NCBI GenBank assembly: GCA_022836615.1 | Contig: MU405262.1 | Coordinates: 124,001-188,000 of the forward strand | Direction of reading: 5' to 3' | DNA from: Annulohypoxylon bovei var. microspora | Lineage: Eukaryota; Ascomycota; Sordariomycetes; Xylariales; Hypoxylaceae | Length of the DNA: 64,000 nucleotides | Shown here: one piece after another, positions 12,261 through 24,600 of the stretch | Numbering within the stretch: the stretch's first letter is position 1 | How the letters are laid out: each line of letters opens with the position of its first letter | Notes under the pieces: generated by a model | Told to the model about the DNA's origin: nothing | Databases searched by the model: none | Seen by the model: only the letters and a program-made list of their open reading frames with translations | Made by a program: the position numbers and the translations under genes

Positions 12261-13950
12261 GGAGTAGCATCCAATGGATTCCAGTAGCACGAGGAGCTTT
12301 TAGAGTAATGGGAAAGGCCTTGTGTGTTTTTAGGTATCTCGCCCCTATCTCAAGCAGCACAGCTGCTTGTGGCCGTAGACTTGGGTTCTACATAGGTATC
12401 GTCTCAACTCAACGCTAGGAATCGCGGGGGATTGTAGTCGACGAAATCATGGATTCCCCTTACGGAATTTGCCAAGGACCATGTAAAGTAGACATGCCAT
12501 TCTTCCCCTGTCTTTGCAACGTCCAGATTGTATATACTAGGGAGACAATGAAAAAAATATGAAAAACACGGCTCGCTTGTTCCATCCGACGCTTTTTCAG
12601 ACGCGGATTGTGTTGCTCCAATTATGTAAGGGGAATTATGTATTTGTCAACCTATGCACTTCACCCCCTGCTTACGAGAGTCCAGGCCCCATCATGGATA
12701 TCCTCCAACCACGACCGAGGAAGCAAGACCGGATTCCTGAATGCGGAATTCGGATTCACCATGCGTTAGTAGTCAGGTAGTTCGGCTCTCGTACCATGCA
12801 ACGAACCTTGCAGATCCGCAAGGGTACCTAGATCCCGAGCCTGCAGCGGCAGCAGCAACAGCGGCATCAAGCCTCAGGGCTGGCCAATCGACACCCGGAC
12901 CGAACCGCCACATCCCTGTAGCGAGCTCGAAACGAATATTCTTGGTCGAAATTAAAGAATGAGGCCAGACATACATACATATCACCTGCGTACGTAACGC
13001 ATGGTGTTCGCCAAACCACCTACTAGGCACGTCATAAATGCGTAGCTTCCTTCGTACGGCCTGCGTCACTTACACGAACCTACAACATGCGGTAACATGG
13101 AATCATCGCTTCCTGCAAACCTATCATCAGGAGCCCGCTAGTTATCGTGACTACGTGGCGAAGCTATCCTCATCCGACCTACTAACGCCGGCTATCTAAT
13201 CCGGATTCTGCACGGTAGGAGAACTATTGAGCAGCAATATATCCGTTTGGGCAATGATATGCAGAACCGATGGGCTCTGCATAGGGCGGACGTGGGGGAT
13301 TAGGAGAGATCCTGCTCTAATAATAAAAGTTAATTAAAAAGACGGGAATGCGGTTGGATGTTGATTTTCTTCTCCTGATACGTACGTCGTACCTTTGCTT
13401 CGTACTACCTACGATTGCACTCGGGGATGTTTGCGTCCCATTTGCTACACTTGGGTGAGCATGCATTCTAATACCTAGACAGATTTAGAACTTATAGGGT
13501 TATTAACGATCTATACATGGAACAATACTATATGCTATTCTGGTTGCCTTGGCTTGCTAGCCAGTCTGAATCTTGATAGGTACCTACTTACCTAATCGAT
13601 CATTGTACATCTTGTCCTTACCATCCCGTGTAATCAAGAAGCGTCATGATCACATGTGCATGTAAATGGTGCTAGGCGCTGAGCAATGTTTGCTATCAAG
13701 CATATGTTGGCTTTCGCATTGAGTTGCTTTCTCGTCAGACCTACATAGCAGCAGTATGAGAACAGACACCGAGACATCTGTACGAATTGGATAGTGAAAA
13801 TGTACGTGGGGGCGTGTTCAAATGGGATCCATAACGCAGGATCTCCAGCCAAATCTCTGCACCAATACCCAGTTTTGCGCCTAAATAGGTCGGATAAACT
13901 GGGGGCAACTCAAGTATCCTAGAGACTCTGAGTATTAGTTGGGACCGACA
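12261..13950. other. Intergenic, no gene recognised
   Basis: About 1.7 kb between the unknown membrane protein and the amidase. Short open frames here lack domain character. A TAGGTA-type word lies at 13576-13596. The part before 14,027 presumably holds the amidase promoter. Confidence 0.5.
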
Positions 13951-13958
13951 TATATAAG
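13951..13958 (+). promoter_or_regulatory. TATA box of the amidase gene
   Basis: TATATAAG lies 76 bp upstream of the first in-frame ATG (14,027). That is a good spacing for a fungal core promoter with a short leader. Confidence 0.5.
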
Positions 13959-14026
13959 GCTCGGGCTTAGAAAAAGCGTCGATCAAGCTTGAAGGGCACC
14001 TACTCGCACGTCCAAATTCTGAGACA

Positions 14027-15859
14027 TTGGAACCCACCATGAAATCCCCCGTATCGGTCGCCGCTGGCTTACTACATACCCGACTGTCCGTGACGGTCTG
14101 GATACTTGGTACATTATTCCTTCAGGCACTGGTTGTCGACGCTCAAGCCGATTCGTTCGATTCTCTAGAGTCGACTATCGAGGGTGTAAGGGCTGCGCTG
14201 CTCACGAATTCGACCACGTGCCGCGGTGTGGTATCGTCTTTTCTTGCCCGTATCGAGGAGTTCAACCCGACTATCAATGCTCTCGTTAGTCTCAACCCCG
14301 ATGCCCTCATCTTAGCCAACGAGCTGGATAAGAGACTTGCAGCTGGTGACTCAACAGGCAGGCTGTTCTGTGTACCAGTCTTATTGAAGGACAACTATGA
14401 CGCCGTAGGTACGAATACTACGGGAGCCAATATTGCCCTAGCCGGCAATCGGCCAAGTGTCGACACTCCCTCTGTCAAGGCCTTCAAAAATGAAGGGGCT
14501 ATCATTCTGGGCAAGACTAACTTGCATGAAAGTACGTATCTATGCCTTTTTTAGTACCGTCTCTTCCAATACGTACAATGGTCCTTTTGCTTGGATCTTG
14601 AACATTGAAATGGGCTGTAGAAATTTTCTGAAATGGCTAGGCTGACTAAGGCTGGAACAGTGGCGCTGGAGGGCCTCTCCGTATCTTCATTAGGGGGACA
14701 GACTATCAATCCATATGACCACACGCGAACACCGGGAGGTAGTAGTGGAGGCACTGGTGCGGCAATTGCGACAAGCTTCGCTGTCTTTGGCACGGGCACG
14801 GATGCCGTCAACAGTCTGCGTAGTCCCGCAAGTGCGAATAATCTCGTCAGCGTACGGCCGACTCGTGGACTTATATCGAGACAGGGTATCTTGCCCATCA
14901 GCTTCACACAAGATAGCATTGGACCCATCGCAAGGAACATTCCGGACTTGGCTGTGGCACTGACCGTTATGGCCAGTGTTGGTGCCGATGAGGCCGACAA
15001 TGCCACTCTCCTAGTTCCGCCAGAGGCCAGGGGAATAGACTACACACAGGGTCTTAACGACGGAGGTCTCGAAGGACTTCGAATTGGACTCCTAGATGGT
15101 TTCTGGAACCACACAGAATCTAATGAAACGACTCCGGTGAATGATGCGTTGGCGAGCACTATTGCATTCCTCAAATCTCAGGGCGTAGAGATTATCAACG
15201 TAACAGAATCAATCTACAACGCGTCAGCCATTGCCAAATTCGATGTTCAGCAGTTCGAGTTCAAGGAGGTATTCAACAAATACCTCTCTAGTCCAAGCCT
15301 CAGTGGGAATAGGCTAAGTACCTGGGATGATGTATATGGAAGTAAAGATTTTCTGGTCATCCCAGCTCAGTACACCTTCATGAATAACTCAAGAATCTCG
15401 TCGACCGCTGATCCAGCATATGCGACCGCTCAACAGGGTATCAAGGATCTCAAAGCGGCGCTAAACGCTACATTTGTTAGCAACGAGCTCGACGCTGTAA
15501 TCTATCCTGAGCAAAAGAACCTCGTGGTGAAGGTTGGCTCTCCGTCACAAGCTGGGCGTAATGGTATCTTAGCTGCCCTGACGGGCGTCCCGGTAATTAC
15601 TGTGCCGGTTGGATTCTCGTCGTTCTCACAGGATGCTCCTATTGGTGTACCTGTTGGAATGGAAATATTGGGTCTTCCATTCTCCGAGGCTAAGTTGCTG
15701 AATATAGCCAGCCATTTCACTAGCCTCCGCCCACTACGTAAGACGCCGGCCTTTGCGAATTATACGGTTCAGATGGGATCATATGCTTCGATGCCAAAAA
15801 TGCAGCCAAATATTTCTAACATCCCCAAAGCATACCCTGTCGGAGTTCTCTCGTCTTAG
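14027..15859 (+). CDS. Secreted amidase-signature-family hydrolase
   Basis: Two exons, 14027-14531 and 14661-15859, separated by a 129-bp intron (GTACGT..CAG, branch GCTGACT), give 567 aa. The amidase signature family hydrolyses amide bonds with a Ser-cisSer-Lys triad. Seen: Lys121 in VLLKDN, the GGSSGG loop with cis-Ser196, and nucleophile Ser220 in AVNSLRSPAS. The 24-residue spacing of the two serines is normal for the family. Residue 219 is Asn where many members have Gly. The N-terminus has a hydrophobic run (about residues 22-40, WILGTLFLQALVVDAQA) that reads as a signal peptide or anchor, and NST/NTT/NHT sequons are present, so it is probably secreted and glycosylated. ATG 14,039 (MKSPVS) is an equally good start and would shorten the n-region. 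The substrate is not predictable. Confidence 0.92.
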
Positions 15860-16864
15860 TAGGATATATAGGTAGATATATGTGGTGAGCGATACTGGAA
15901 TAGATAAGAGTGTTAGGGGTTCTAGTGGTTCTTAGTGCGGCTGATTTATCAACCGAACTTCAACAAGTGAGGTGATTGAACGCACAAAATTCCCGAATGT
16001 AGAACGTTCTCGACCTTATGTAGGCATTATCAAGGATTTAAATGAATGATTTTCCCGGTGGTCCACAGCATCGTGCCGAAGACGGACTCCGACAGGACGG
16101 GGCGAATGTCAGTGAGGGGACGAAGTAGGAAGTAGATCTCGATCCCCTAAAATGCCTCGTGGGGATGCCTTCCCGAACACAACGTTAGCAATAAAAGTCG
16201 TACGGCTAAGCGTTCGTTTGGCGTGGCTCTAACGCTCCCGGGATTCTGACAGCAAGCCACGGTGGGGTCCTGCAGCTGCCAGCTTTACCGCCGTTCCAGG
16301 TTGTTGAATCCTATGTAAGAGAACATGTGAGTCTTGTAGAAATATGGCCTTGTTCCAATTCCATATTCAACATCCACAACATTTTGGTCTCACGAACACT
16401 CCATTCTAATCTGGAACTCACCGTAACTGGCCAGTTCCTGTCCGACCTTTTTAGGTCAAACCCTGCTCCATCCATTCACGGCGGCATGATCATGTTGTTA
16501 CTAGACAACCAAGTATCATCGCCGTAAATAGGTTCGCAACGACGAAACGGCAGCACACGACGCCAGCATCTCAATGCTAGCCAAGGAACAAAACGGCTAT
16601 CAAATGATCGCTGCTGTTACTAGACAGCCAAGAAGGAATTTCCCGATCAGCCGATCTTCATCATCGATTTGAAGCGGAGGAAATTGAGACGCAAAACGGG
16701 TATCGAAGTCCTAGTCATCATCATCTCGAAGTTACAAATTCAAAGCCCGAGTTATTCCATTTTGCCACGAAAAAAAGAGATCAGGACTATAATACCCTAT
16801 GCCTGTTTTGGGCCACTCACTTCCGTCTAAAATCTGCCCGCTGTTTTATCTTCGCATCGGAACG
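15860..16864. other. Intergenic between amidase and Cys-rich gene
   Basis: About 1 kb with no gene. A near-identical 17-nt word (GTTACTAGACARCCAAG) occurs twice, at about 16,496 and 16,616, 120 bp apart upstream of the small Cys-rich gene; it could be a regulatory repeat. Confidence 0.45.
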
Positions 16865-17128
16865 ATGTGTAAGGAATTATACCAACGTTGGGTTGGTTGC
16901 TTGTGCTGGGGGTTTATGCGACCAGAAACATGTGCCGAACTGTTCAAGAGGTGCCTAGGACCTAGAGGAGAAGTAGACAAAGTTGTCATCAAATGGAATG
17001 AAGGGATGTGTAATGAGTGCTGGGATAGACTCCTAGCTGAAGCCAGAGAGATGGCCGAGGCCGAAGATGAGGCTGAAGCGATAGCTGCAGCTTCTTCTTC
17101 CTCAAAGGGCTATTCAACTAGCAGCTGA
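16865..17128 (+). CDS. Small Cys-rich hypothetical protein
   Basis: An 87-aa product if translation starts at the ATG giving MCKELYQRW; an upstream in-frame ATG at 16,799 would add 22 residues. Cysteines at 2, 12, 14, 23, 30, 49 and 52 include a closing MCNECW. This pattern is typical of the short MC..C..C..MCxxCW proteins common in filamentous ascomycetes, where the cysteines may bind zinc. It is followed by an acidic, Ala-rich helix and a Ser-rich tail. There is no signal peptide with the shorter start, so a secreted effector is not favoured. No intron is needed. The function is unknown. I rate this a probable gene because of the ordered cysteines, not because of homology I can name. Confidence 0.5.
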   Translation: MCKELYQRWVGCLCWGFMRPETCAELFKRCLGPRGEVDKVVIKWNEGMCNECWDRLLAEAREMAEAEDEAEAIAAASSSSKGYSTSS

Positions 17129-18004
17129 GATGCTCGGACAGGCGATGCTGTCTGACAAGGCCACAAGCAAAGCTAACACTTAGGGTGTTGGAAGATTCTC
17201 GCAGGTTGCTGCTGAGGCTGATTGGTGGATAAACGGGCGAAACGAAGTACTATATTAAGCCATGCACTTTATGGCTATGTCGGACTTTCAAATTATTGAG
17301 GTCCGTTGGTATGCCCTCTTAATAAATAGGGAGATAGATTCTTTAAGAAGTATCCAAGTCGAATAACTAGATACTTTAGGCCTGTTAAGTGAGAATAGGG
17401 GGAGAAAGGGGTTGATTGAACAAAATTATCAATGTTAGTCTATAGTGTGTTTAAGTAATTAATTACCTTTCAGTTTGAGAAGATCTTTGATATGAAAAGA
17501 TTATGATATGAATGAACCGGTAGTTTGGGCACGCAGATGGCTGGAGTGTACCCAACCAAACGACAATATCGATCGGACATCGGTAGGACTATCAATGGAT
17601 TCTAGGTAGGCACCTAGGTAGGTTTTAGAGATCCTGTTGGTTCCCGTTTATTGAGGCATGCAGAAAGTGATGTGTAATATGTAGTGAATTAGGTAACGGA
17701 GTATTAAAAGCATTGCAAACTTTACCGCTAATAACGCGAAAAAGTAAATCACGTGCTTTCGAGTTTCGATTTCTAATAGGTACTCCACCTTCGGCACGTT
17801 GGGGAATGGAAATAGCCCCTCGTTTCGTGCCTGCACGAAAGCATCGAGTCAATCACCAGCACTTTCCTACTTGTCAAAGTGAATGTGATAACATTATGTG
17901 CCCCCAAACTTTTTATTGGTTGCCGACGTAACGTCTTCATCCGATTTCATGTTTTCTTTCTTTTTTCTTTTTGTTAAATACTTGTCTCGTATAAATCCAT
18001 CGTC
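17129..18004. other. Intergenic upstream of Rad4
   Basis: No gene recognised. It carries a duplicated TAGGTAGG/CACCTAGGTAGG palindromic word at 17601-17622. A TATAAAT-like element (about 17,990) lies just ahead of the Rad4 start. Confidence 0.5.
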
Positions 18005-20521
18005 ATGGCTGGAAGAAAGCGTACTGCATCTCGGGCGAATGCGACAAATGCGACAGCCTCTAGGCCCTCCCGAGTGACAAGGTCTAGTGCAAAGCGCTCT
18101 GATGTTCCAGATATCTATAATCAAATGCTAGTTGAAGCCGATGTCCAGCCTCAAGCGACACCATCCGAACGACCGTTGAAAAGGCGGCGCCCTGGCCAAA
18201 AGAATGAGCAATCACCCAAGAAGCCCGATCTCCCCAAAACGATACCAAACCCCGAGAATGCGGGTGACGAAGACGATGTTCAATTTGAGGATGTGCCACT
18301 CCCAGCTGCCACCATGCAGACAGTGTATAGAGATTCAGATGAGGAAGACGAAGACGAAGAAGATGGAATTCAATTCGAAGACGTTGATTTCTCAATTCCT
18401 CCCTCGAATTTGGAAGCCACTGAAGATGCCAACAAAGACCTCGAGCTTAATTTATCGGCGCGGATGGCTGCAAATCCTCGAAAGTCTGTGGATAGACGGA
18501 AGCCAATTAGTAAAGAGGAAAGGAATCGTCGGGTTGAGATACATAAGGTGCATCTGCTGTGCTTATTAGCTCACGTTGCTCGTAGGAACCGATGGTGCAA
18601 CGATGATACTGTCCAGAAAGCCTTGCGAAAACTCTTGACTAAGAAAATGGTGACTTATCTCAACCCAAGTACTCAACTCAGTCAATTCGGGCGTGCCAAT
18701 TCTCTCAAAGAGGGACTACAACAGGTAGGAACTATATACAAGACAAAATATCAGATTACTGAGCGCGGAATTCGGAGAGCACTTTGGGCTGAGAACGAAG
18801 AACATATTCAAAATGTATTTATATCCGAGTCCTATATACACCTAGGGATGCAGACTGACCAATATTCACAGTACAAGCTTCCAGACGATGCAGAAACGCC
18901 CATGGAAAAGGATGATTTTCGCGAAGCTGCCAAATCTCTTTGTGGCTCACGGGATGTTGGCGCTCAACTATATTGTGCGCTGCTTCGAAGTGCTGGTGTC
19001 GAAGCTAGGCTCGTATGCTCTCTTCAACCTCTTGCTTTCACTTCTGGGGGGCCCCCTCTAGGGAAGCCACCGAAAGCGAAAGCGAAGTTATCCATTGCAG
19101 AACGATTCGCTCAGCAATTAAAGAAAGAGACTATCCCTGACTCACCAGCAGGGAGTAGTTCTTCAGTTCGTAGTCGCTTGGGACATCCGAATGCCGCGGC
19201 CTATCATTTCCCCATGATACCGACGGCCCCTTCGCCTCGCGAACCTCCACCGGTACCTAAGAAGATCCGAGAATCTCCATATCCTGTTTATTGGGTCGAG
19301 ATTCTCGACGAAGCTCACCAGAAGTGGCAACCTGCCGACCCGTTGGTGACTGATTCGTTCTGGAAACCTCAAAAACTAGAACCGCCGGCTTCTGATAGAG
19401 AAAATAGCATGACCTACGTTGTTGCCTTCGAAGAGGACGGCATAGCAAAAGACGTAACACGCCGTTATGCGAAAGCTTACAATGCTAAAACGAGAAAGAT
19501 GCGGGTCGAAAGTGCGGAGGCCACCGGCGAGGATTGGTGGCAGAAAACCCTTCGAACATTCTCTGGCGGTTTTTCTACAGACCTGGATCAAATCGAAGAT
19601 AATGAGTTGGCCGCAATACAGTTACGAGAACCGATGCCTCGTAATATTGCCGATTTTAAGGACCACCCGGTATATGTCCTTCAACGACATTTAAGACGGA
19701 ACGAGGTTCTTGTACCGAATGCTTCAGCTTCAGGAACAATAGGCGCTGGTAGTACCGGTCCCCTGGAGAAGATTTATAGGCGCAAGGACGTGCGGACCGC
19801 TCATAGTAGGGATAAGTGGTATCGTATGGGTCGAGAGGTCCTCATAAATCAGATACCTGCTAAGTTTCTCCCTAAACGGGCGAAACCGAAGTCAGACTTA
19901 TTTGATGATGATGCGGGGGATGAAGACCCCAGTGAACCAAACGGGATACCAGTATACACGTTTGATCAGACTAAACAATTCAAACACCCACCTGTCGTTA
20001 ACGGGCGAGTACCAAAGAACCGATTTAAAAATATCGACCTTTACGTGCCTAGCATGGTTCCCGAAGGCGGTGCATACGTGGCTGATGAGCTTGGCGCTCG
20101 AGCAGCGTTCATATTGGGCGTCGATTACGCCCCTGCGCTTACCGGCTTCCAGTTCAAGGGGAGGCAGGGCACTGCAGTCTTACACGGAGTAGTCGTTGCC
20201 GTGGAAACTGAGGAGGCTGTCCGCGCCGTGATCGCTGGTATAAAGGATCAGGCGGTCGAATTAGAAAAGGATCGACGGACTCAGGTGGTCCTCAAGGCTT
20301 GGAGGCTGTTCTTGATGAGCCTCAGAGTCCGGCAACGAATCTTTGCGGACGTCGATTCCGAAGAGGAGGGTGATAATCAAGAAGATGTGGGCTTGGACAA
20401 GGGCAAAGAAGTAGCACACGATTGTGGCACAGAGGACGAAGCAGAGCAAAGCGACGATAGTAATGAAGCTGGCGGCTTCATGATAGATGACGAGTATGCA
20501 GGAGGTTTCATGGTCGACTGA
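18005..20521 (+). CDS. RAD4: DNA repair protein Rad4/XPC family
   Basis: An intronless frame of 838 aa. Rad4/XPC, with Rad23, recognises helix-distorting lesions and starts global-genome nucleotide excision repair in the nucleus. Seen in order: a basic/Ser-Thr N-terminus with likely NLS clusters (PLKRRRPGQK, QSPKKP), acidic stretches (DEEDEDEEDG), a transglutaminase-like region around residues 170-470 (cysteines and histidine of true transglutaminases not identifiable as a triad, as expected for this non-catalytic fold), then the beta-hairpin domains BHD1 (about 545-600, MPRNIADFKDHPVYVLQRHL), BHD2 (about 600-670) and BHD3 (about 675-750, NIDLYVPSMVPEGGAYV). An acidic tail follows. The length is normal for filamentous ascomycetes. 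The start MAGRKRTAS has a short leader and no upstream in-frame ATG nearby. No sign of damage. Confidence 0.95.
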   Translation: MAGRKRTASRANATNATASRPSRVTRSSAKRSDVPDIYNQMLVEADVQPQATPSERPLKRRRPGQKNEQSPKKPDLPKTIPNPENAGDEDDVQFEDVPLPAATMQTVYRDSDEEDEDEEDGIQFEDVDFSIPPSNLEATEDANKDLELNLSARMAANPRKSVDRRKPISKEERNRRVEIHKVHLLCLLAHVARRNRWCNDDTVQKALRKLLTKKMVTYLNPSTQLSQFGRANSLKEGLQQVGTIYKTKYQITERGIRRALWAENEEHIQNVFISESYIHLGMQTDQYSQYKLPDDAETPMEKDDFREAAKSLCGSRDVGAQLYCALLRSAGVEARLVCSLQPLAFTSGGPPLGKPPKAKAKLSIAERFAQQLKKETIPDSPAGSSSSVRSRLGHPNAAAYHFPMIPTAPSPREPPPVPKKIRESPYPVYWVEILDEAHQKWQPADPLVTDSFWKPQKLEPPASDRENSMTYVVAFEEDGIAKDVTRRYAKAYNAKTRKMRVESAEATGEDWWQKTLRTFSGGFSTDLDQIEDNELAAIQLREPMPRNIADFKDHPVYVLQRHLRRNEVLVPNASASGTIGAGSTGPLEKIYRRKDVRTAHSRDKWYRMGREVLINQIPAKFLPKRAKPKSDLFDDDAGDEDPSEPNGIPVYTFDQTKQFKHPPVVNGRVPKNRFKNIDLYVPSMVPEGGAYVADELGARAAFILGVDYAPALTGFQFKGRQGTAVLHGVVVAVETEEAVRAVIAGIKDQAVELEKDRRTQVVLKAWRLFLMSLRVRQRIFADVDSEEEGDNQEDVGLDKGKEVAHDCGTEDEAEQSDDSNEAGGFMIDDEYAGGFMVD

Positions 20522-21691
20522 GGTTGAGGCTTCGAGGACTGTAACTTTGAGATACCCATTCTTTGACTTGCCACTTTCAATAAATACATATTGCTTCAAG
20601 TTTGAAGGGGAAATATGATCCAAAAATTTACATTGAATTTTGTTACCCATAGAGGTAAGTTATTGTACTACGAGATCCAGTTTCTTGCCATCAGGAAGAG
20701 GCGATGCTAAACCATTGGTATATATTAGCACAATTACGATGTGTAACATTTGTCGTAAGCGTAGGTAAGTGTTGCACGTTTATTATCGCGCATGTTTTCT
20801 TGTTTGTACCTACTAGAGTAGCATGCGGCTAGGTACTTGCATCCCGTTTTACTGTTGCCTTTTACGACTCTATGTAGATCATCTACCTACAAACGTATCA
20901 ACCTTCGGTACCTAAGTAGCTGCCTAGAGAGCTAGGTCGCACATAATATTTTTCAGGACAAACGTCCAAGTTAAAAACAATTATATATATACCTAGTATC
21001 TAACTATATTATATTCCAACCTGCATCTCTTAGCTTCAAAGGTCTAATAAGAATCGTTTCCTGTTAAGACATGTAAGGTTTAGAAGATGTAGACCGGGTT
21101 TCGGCCGAACCAGGATTCAGGATGCTGCAGATGCAGGTGGCGCCCGGTTTTACAAGGTAACAGCAGCTTGGACAGGCAGCCGGATTCATTCTTATTGGCT
21201 CTTCTTTAGGCTTCGGAGAGTTTTGGAAGGTTCAAGGCACAGCCACTGTCTAGGACTTCTATACAAATACAGCTGGTCTCTTTCTCGCGTCTCACAATGT
21301 GCCCCCACCACTATTCACATCGCTTGTTTGTATCAATGAACTTGCGATTCCAATAACATCCATTACCTTGCAAACCCTGGAAAGGCTGAAGGAGGTTATT
21401 TGGGATGGTCTTGGGCCTCTGTATATATTGCGTAAGAGGAGGAGGCTTAGTTTCTTGTATATCATCTTAACTACAGAATACATACATACATTCATTTTTC
21501 ATCTTTTGTTTCATATTTGTCTTTGACACCTCTTCGAAAAACCCGTGGACTAGGTAGTCAGCTTACATGGAGCGATAAAAATCTGTACGGCACGGATCCG
21601 TCAACAGACACCAGCCTTTAATTCGACTCGACATTACTCCGCAGAACCTCTCCCGTCCCGGGGTGAACCCGCGAGTTCAGTTGCGCCGACA
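20522..21691. other. Intergenic between Rad4 and ABC transporter
   Basis: About 1.2 kb, AT-rich with TACCTA words. It should hold the Rad4 3' end and the transporter promoter. No independent gene is recognised; the 75-codon frame at 21,299 lacks domain character. Confidence 0.5.
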
Positions 21692-24600
21692 ATGGCTTTC
21701 TTGCGACAGACATGGACCTTGACGGCCAAGAATCTCAAGATCGTCGTTCTACGCCATTATTTTGCGACGCTCATTAGAGCGTTTGTCCTCCCCATTCTAT
21801 TAGCAGCCTTCCTCACCTTCGCGCGAAACTTATTCGTGCCCCCGGCCGTATACGGTATCGGCGACCCACACGCTGTTAGGTCGCTACAAGACGGACTCGC
21901 CGTGGCTGCTAGTACGGATCGCAACACGGTAGCTTTCGTAAACAATGGCTTGGCAGGCGGTGATATCGATCGTGTCATCGATACGCTTTCGGACACGGTG
22001 ACTGGTGCCGGGAAGAACGCATCGAGGTTATCGCAAATATCCGAGTTGTCCTATGCGTGCCGAAGCTCTCTGCGCGGTGTATCGTCTTGTTATGGCGCGG
22101 TCGTCTTCTATTCCTCTCCCCAAGAAGGAGAAGGGGGTATATGGAATTATACTCTGAGAGCGGACGGCTCACTAGGTTCGAAGGTCGATGCGACACGAGA
22201 CGATAATAGCGGCGAGGTCTATTCTCTACCTCTGCAAAGGGCCGTTGATGCTGCTATTTCCGATCTTTCTAATACCGATGGTACAATACAACTCCCGGCT
22301 ACCACGGAAGAGTATCCATTTACTCCCGAAACCCAAGAGGAGCGAGCAGCAAGAATTAGACGGAATTATCAGTCATCCTTGACAAATTTCTTAGCCGTAT
22401 CCTTTTTCGTCGTCGTCATCGGAATCTGCTACCATATGACAGGTCATATGGCAACTGAAAGAGAGATAGGCATGTCCCAATTGTTAGATGCCATGATGCC
22501 TACAAAGTACAGATGGCAAGCCCAGGTCGCAAGACTACTGTCCTATCATATTGCATTCACTATAGTATACCTTCCAGGTTGGGTGATCGGTTCGGTCATC
22601 ATCGCGCGCGGAGTCTGGGCGAATACAAGTGTCGCCATCGTGCTTATATACTTCATCCTTACCGGACTTGCTCTAGCATCGCTTTCCATCTTGGGCGCTG
22701 CATTTTTCAAGAGATCACAGCTGTCGGGTGTTGTGACTGTGATAGCGTATATTCTGTTAGCAATCCTAGCTCAGACGCTGACATCGCCTAGTACTGCTAC
22801 AGTCACCGCCCTTAGTTTGCTTTTCGTATGTATTTCTCAGAATCGTTCAATCCTCCACCTTTCCTCGCCATCTTAGAAGTCAATGTTTTCCGAATGAGTC
22901 GGCTATTGGGCTTTAGGTTTTCGAGATGCGTCTTCTTTTTTATGACACCCTCACCACTTCTTAAACGAAGTAGTCACTAATAACTTCTTACTCTTATAGA
23001 CGCCTTGTAACTTTGTTTGGTTTATGACTTTTATAGCGAGATGGGAAAGGTACTCATTTCCGGCAGACCTAGTCCGTACACCGCCAGAAAATCCATGGAA
23101 CTTACCTGGCATTGTTTTCTGGGTATTTCTCATTCTTCAAATATTTATATACCCCATCATCGGCGCTTACCTAGAACGCGTTTTTCACGGCACAACTACG
23201 AAGGGCCGTACAATCCTCCAAGGCCGAACCGCCGAAACGGCACCACCTGATGCTGTTCGTCTTGAGGGATTTACAAAGATCTATTATCCTAACCCCCTAA
23301 CTCGATTACTTCCCTTCAGCTCAACGCCTAAGGAGCCAGTCGTAGCTGTTGATAAGTTGACCCTTACCGCGAGAAGAGGACAAATTTTAGCTTTACTCGG
23401 TGCTAATGGTAGTGGAAAGAGTACCACGCTCGACTCAATTGCTGGTATCAGTAAATTGACTAGTGGCGATATCACAATTGACGGTACGGGAGGGTTAGGT
23501 ATTGCACCGCAAAAGAACGTATTATGGGATGAATTGACGGTTGAAGAGCACATCAGAGTCTTCAATAGACTAAAATCCCCAGGGAATACGGCATCCACAA
23601 AAGAGATCCGTGACTTAGTGGAAGCCGTAGATCTTGGACCAAAAGTCAAGGCCATGTCTAAGACTCTGTCTGGTGGTCAAAAGCGAAAGCTGCAGCTCGG
23701 AATGATGTTGACTGGTGGGAGCGCCGTCTGCTGCGTTGATGAAGTCTCTTCCGGAATTGATCCTTTGTCTCGACGCAAGATTTGGGATATTCTTTTAGCT
23801 GAACGAGGGAGACGAACAATCATTCTCACAACTCATTTCCTCGACGAAGCTGATCTCCTTGCCGACCATATTGCCATCCTCTCTAAAGGAACTCTCCGAG
23901 CTCAAGGATCTTCTGTCGAGCTTAAGGATAGACTTGGTGCCGGTTATCGAGTTCATGTCTTCAACGCTAGGGAGATCAAGGATCCTCCTGAAGTTGAGAA
24001 CGTTACCCGCAAGATAGGGTTTGATGTGATCAGTTACATCGCGCCATCTTCCAGTCTCGCTGCGGAAGTAATACGCTCCCTCGAAGCCGCGGGGATCCAG
24101 GATTATAAGTTCTCAAATCCGACTATTGAGGACGTTTTCCTTCAAGTGGCTGAAGAAGTTAAAGGTGAAAGTGCTGTCAAATCACCACAGACCCCATCGT
24201 CTGCCGAAGGGAGCAGCGACAAGCAAGCGAATTCCGAAGAAGTCGGAGCTAGCGAGATAGAGAAGGATGGGTTAGAGCTCCTGTCAGGACAGCCTATTGG
24301 TTACATGAGACAGACGGTAATTCTATTCAGGAAGAGATGTACTATCTTCAAAACGAACTGGTTTCCTTACGTGGCAGCCTTCTTAATCCCGATCATAGCA
24401 GCGGCTCTAACATCCCTCTATGTTACGGATCAACACCCGGTTGGATGCAACCCAGCCAGCCAAAGCTCGGCTGATACATCAGATACTTCGAATCTCTATG
24501 ACAACCTATTCTTAGTTGCCGGTCCATCTTCACAATTCAATAACGCAACTATAGAAAGGCTTTTCGCCCCTACACTCCAAGGCCTGAGTCTAAGCCAGAA

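Noticed and set aside
14143..14394. Minus-strand 83-codon frame within the amidase exon 1
   Set aside because: Shadow of the amidase coding strand.
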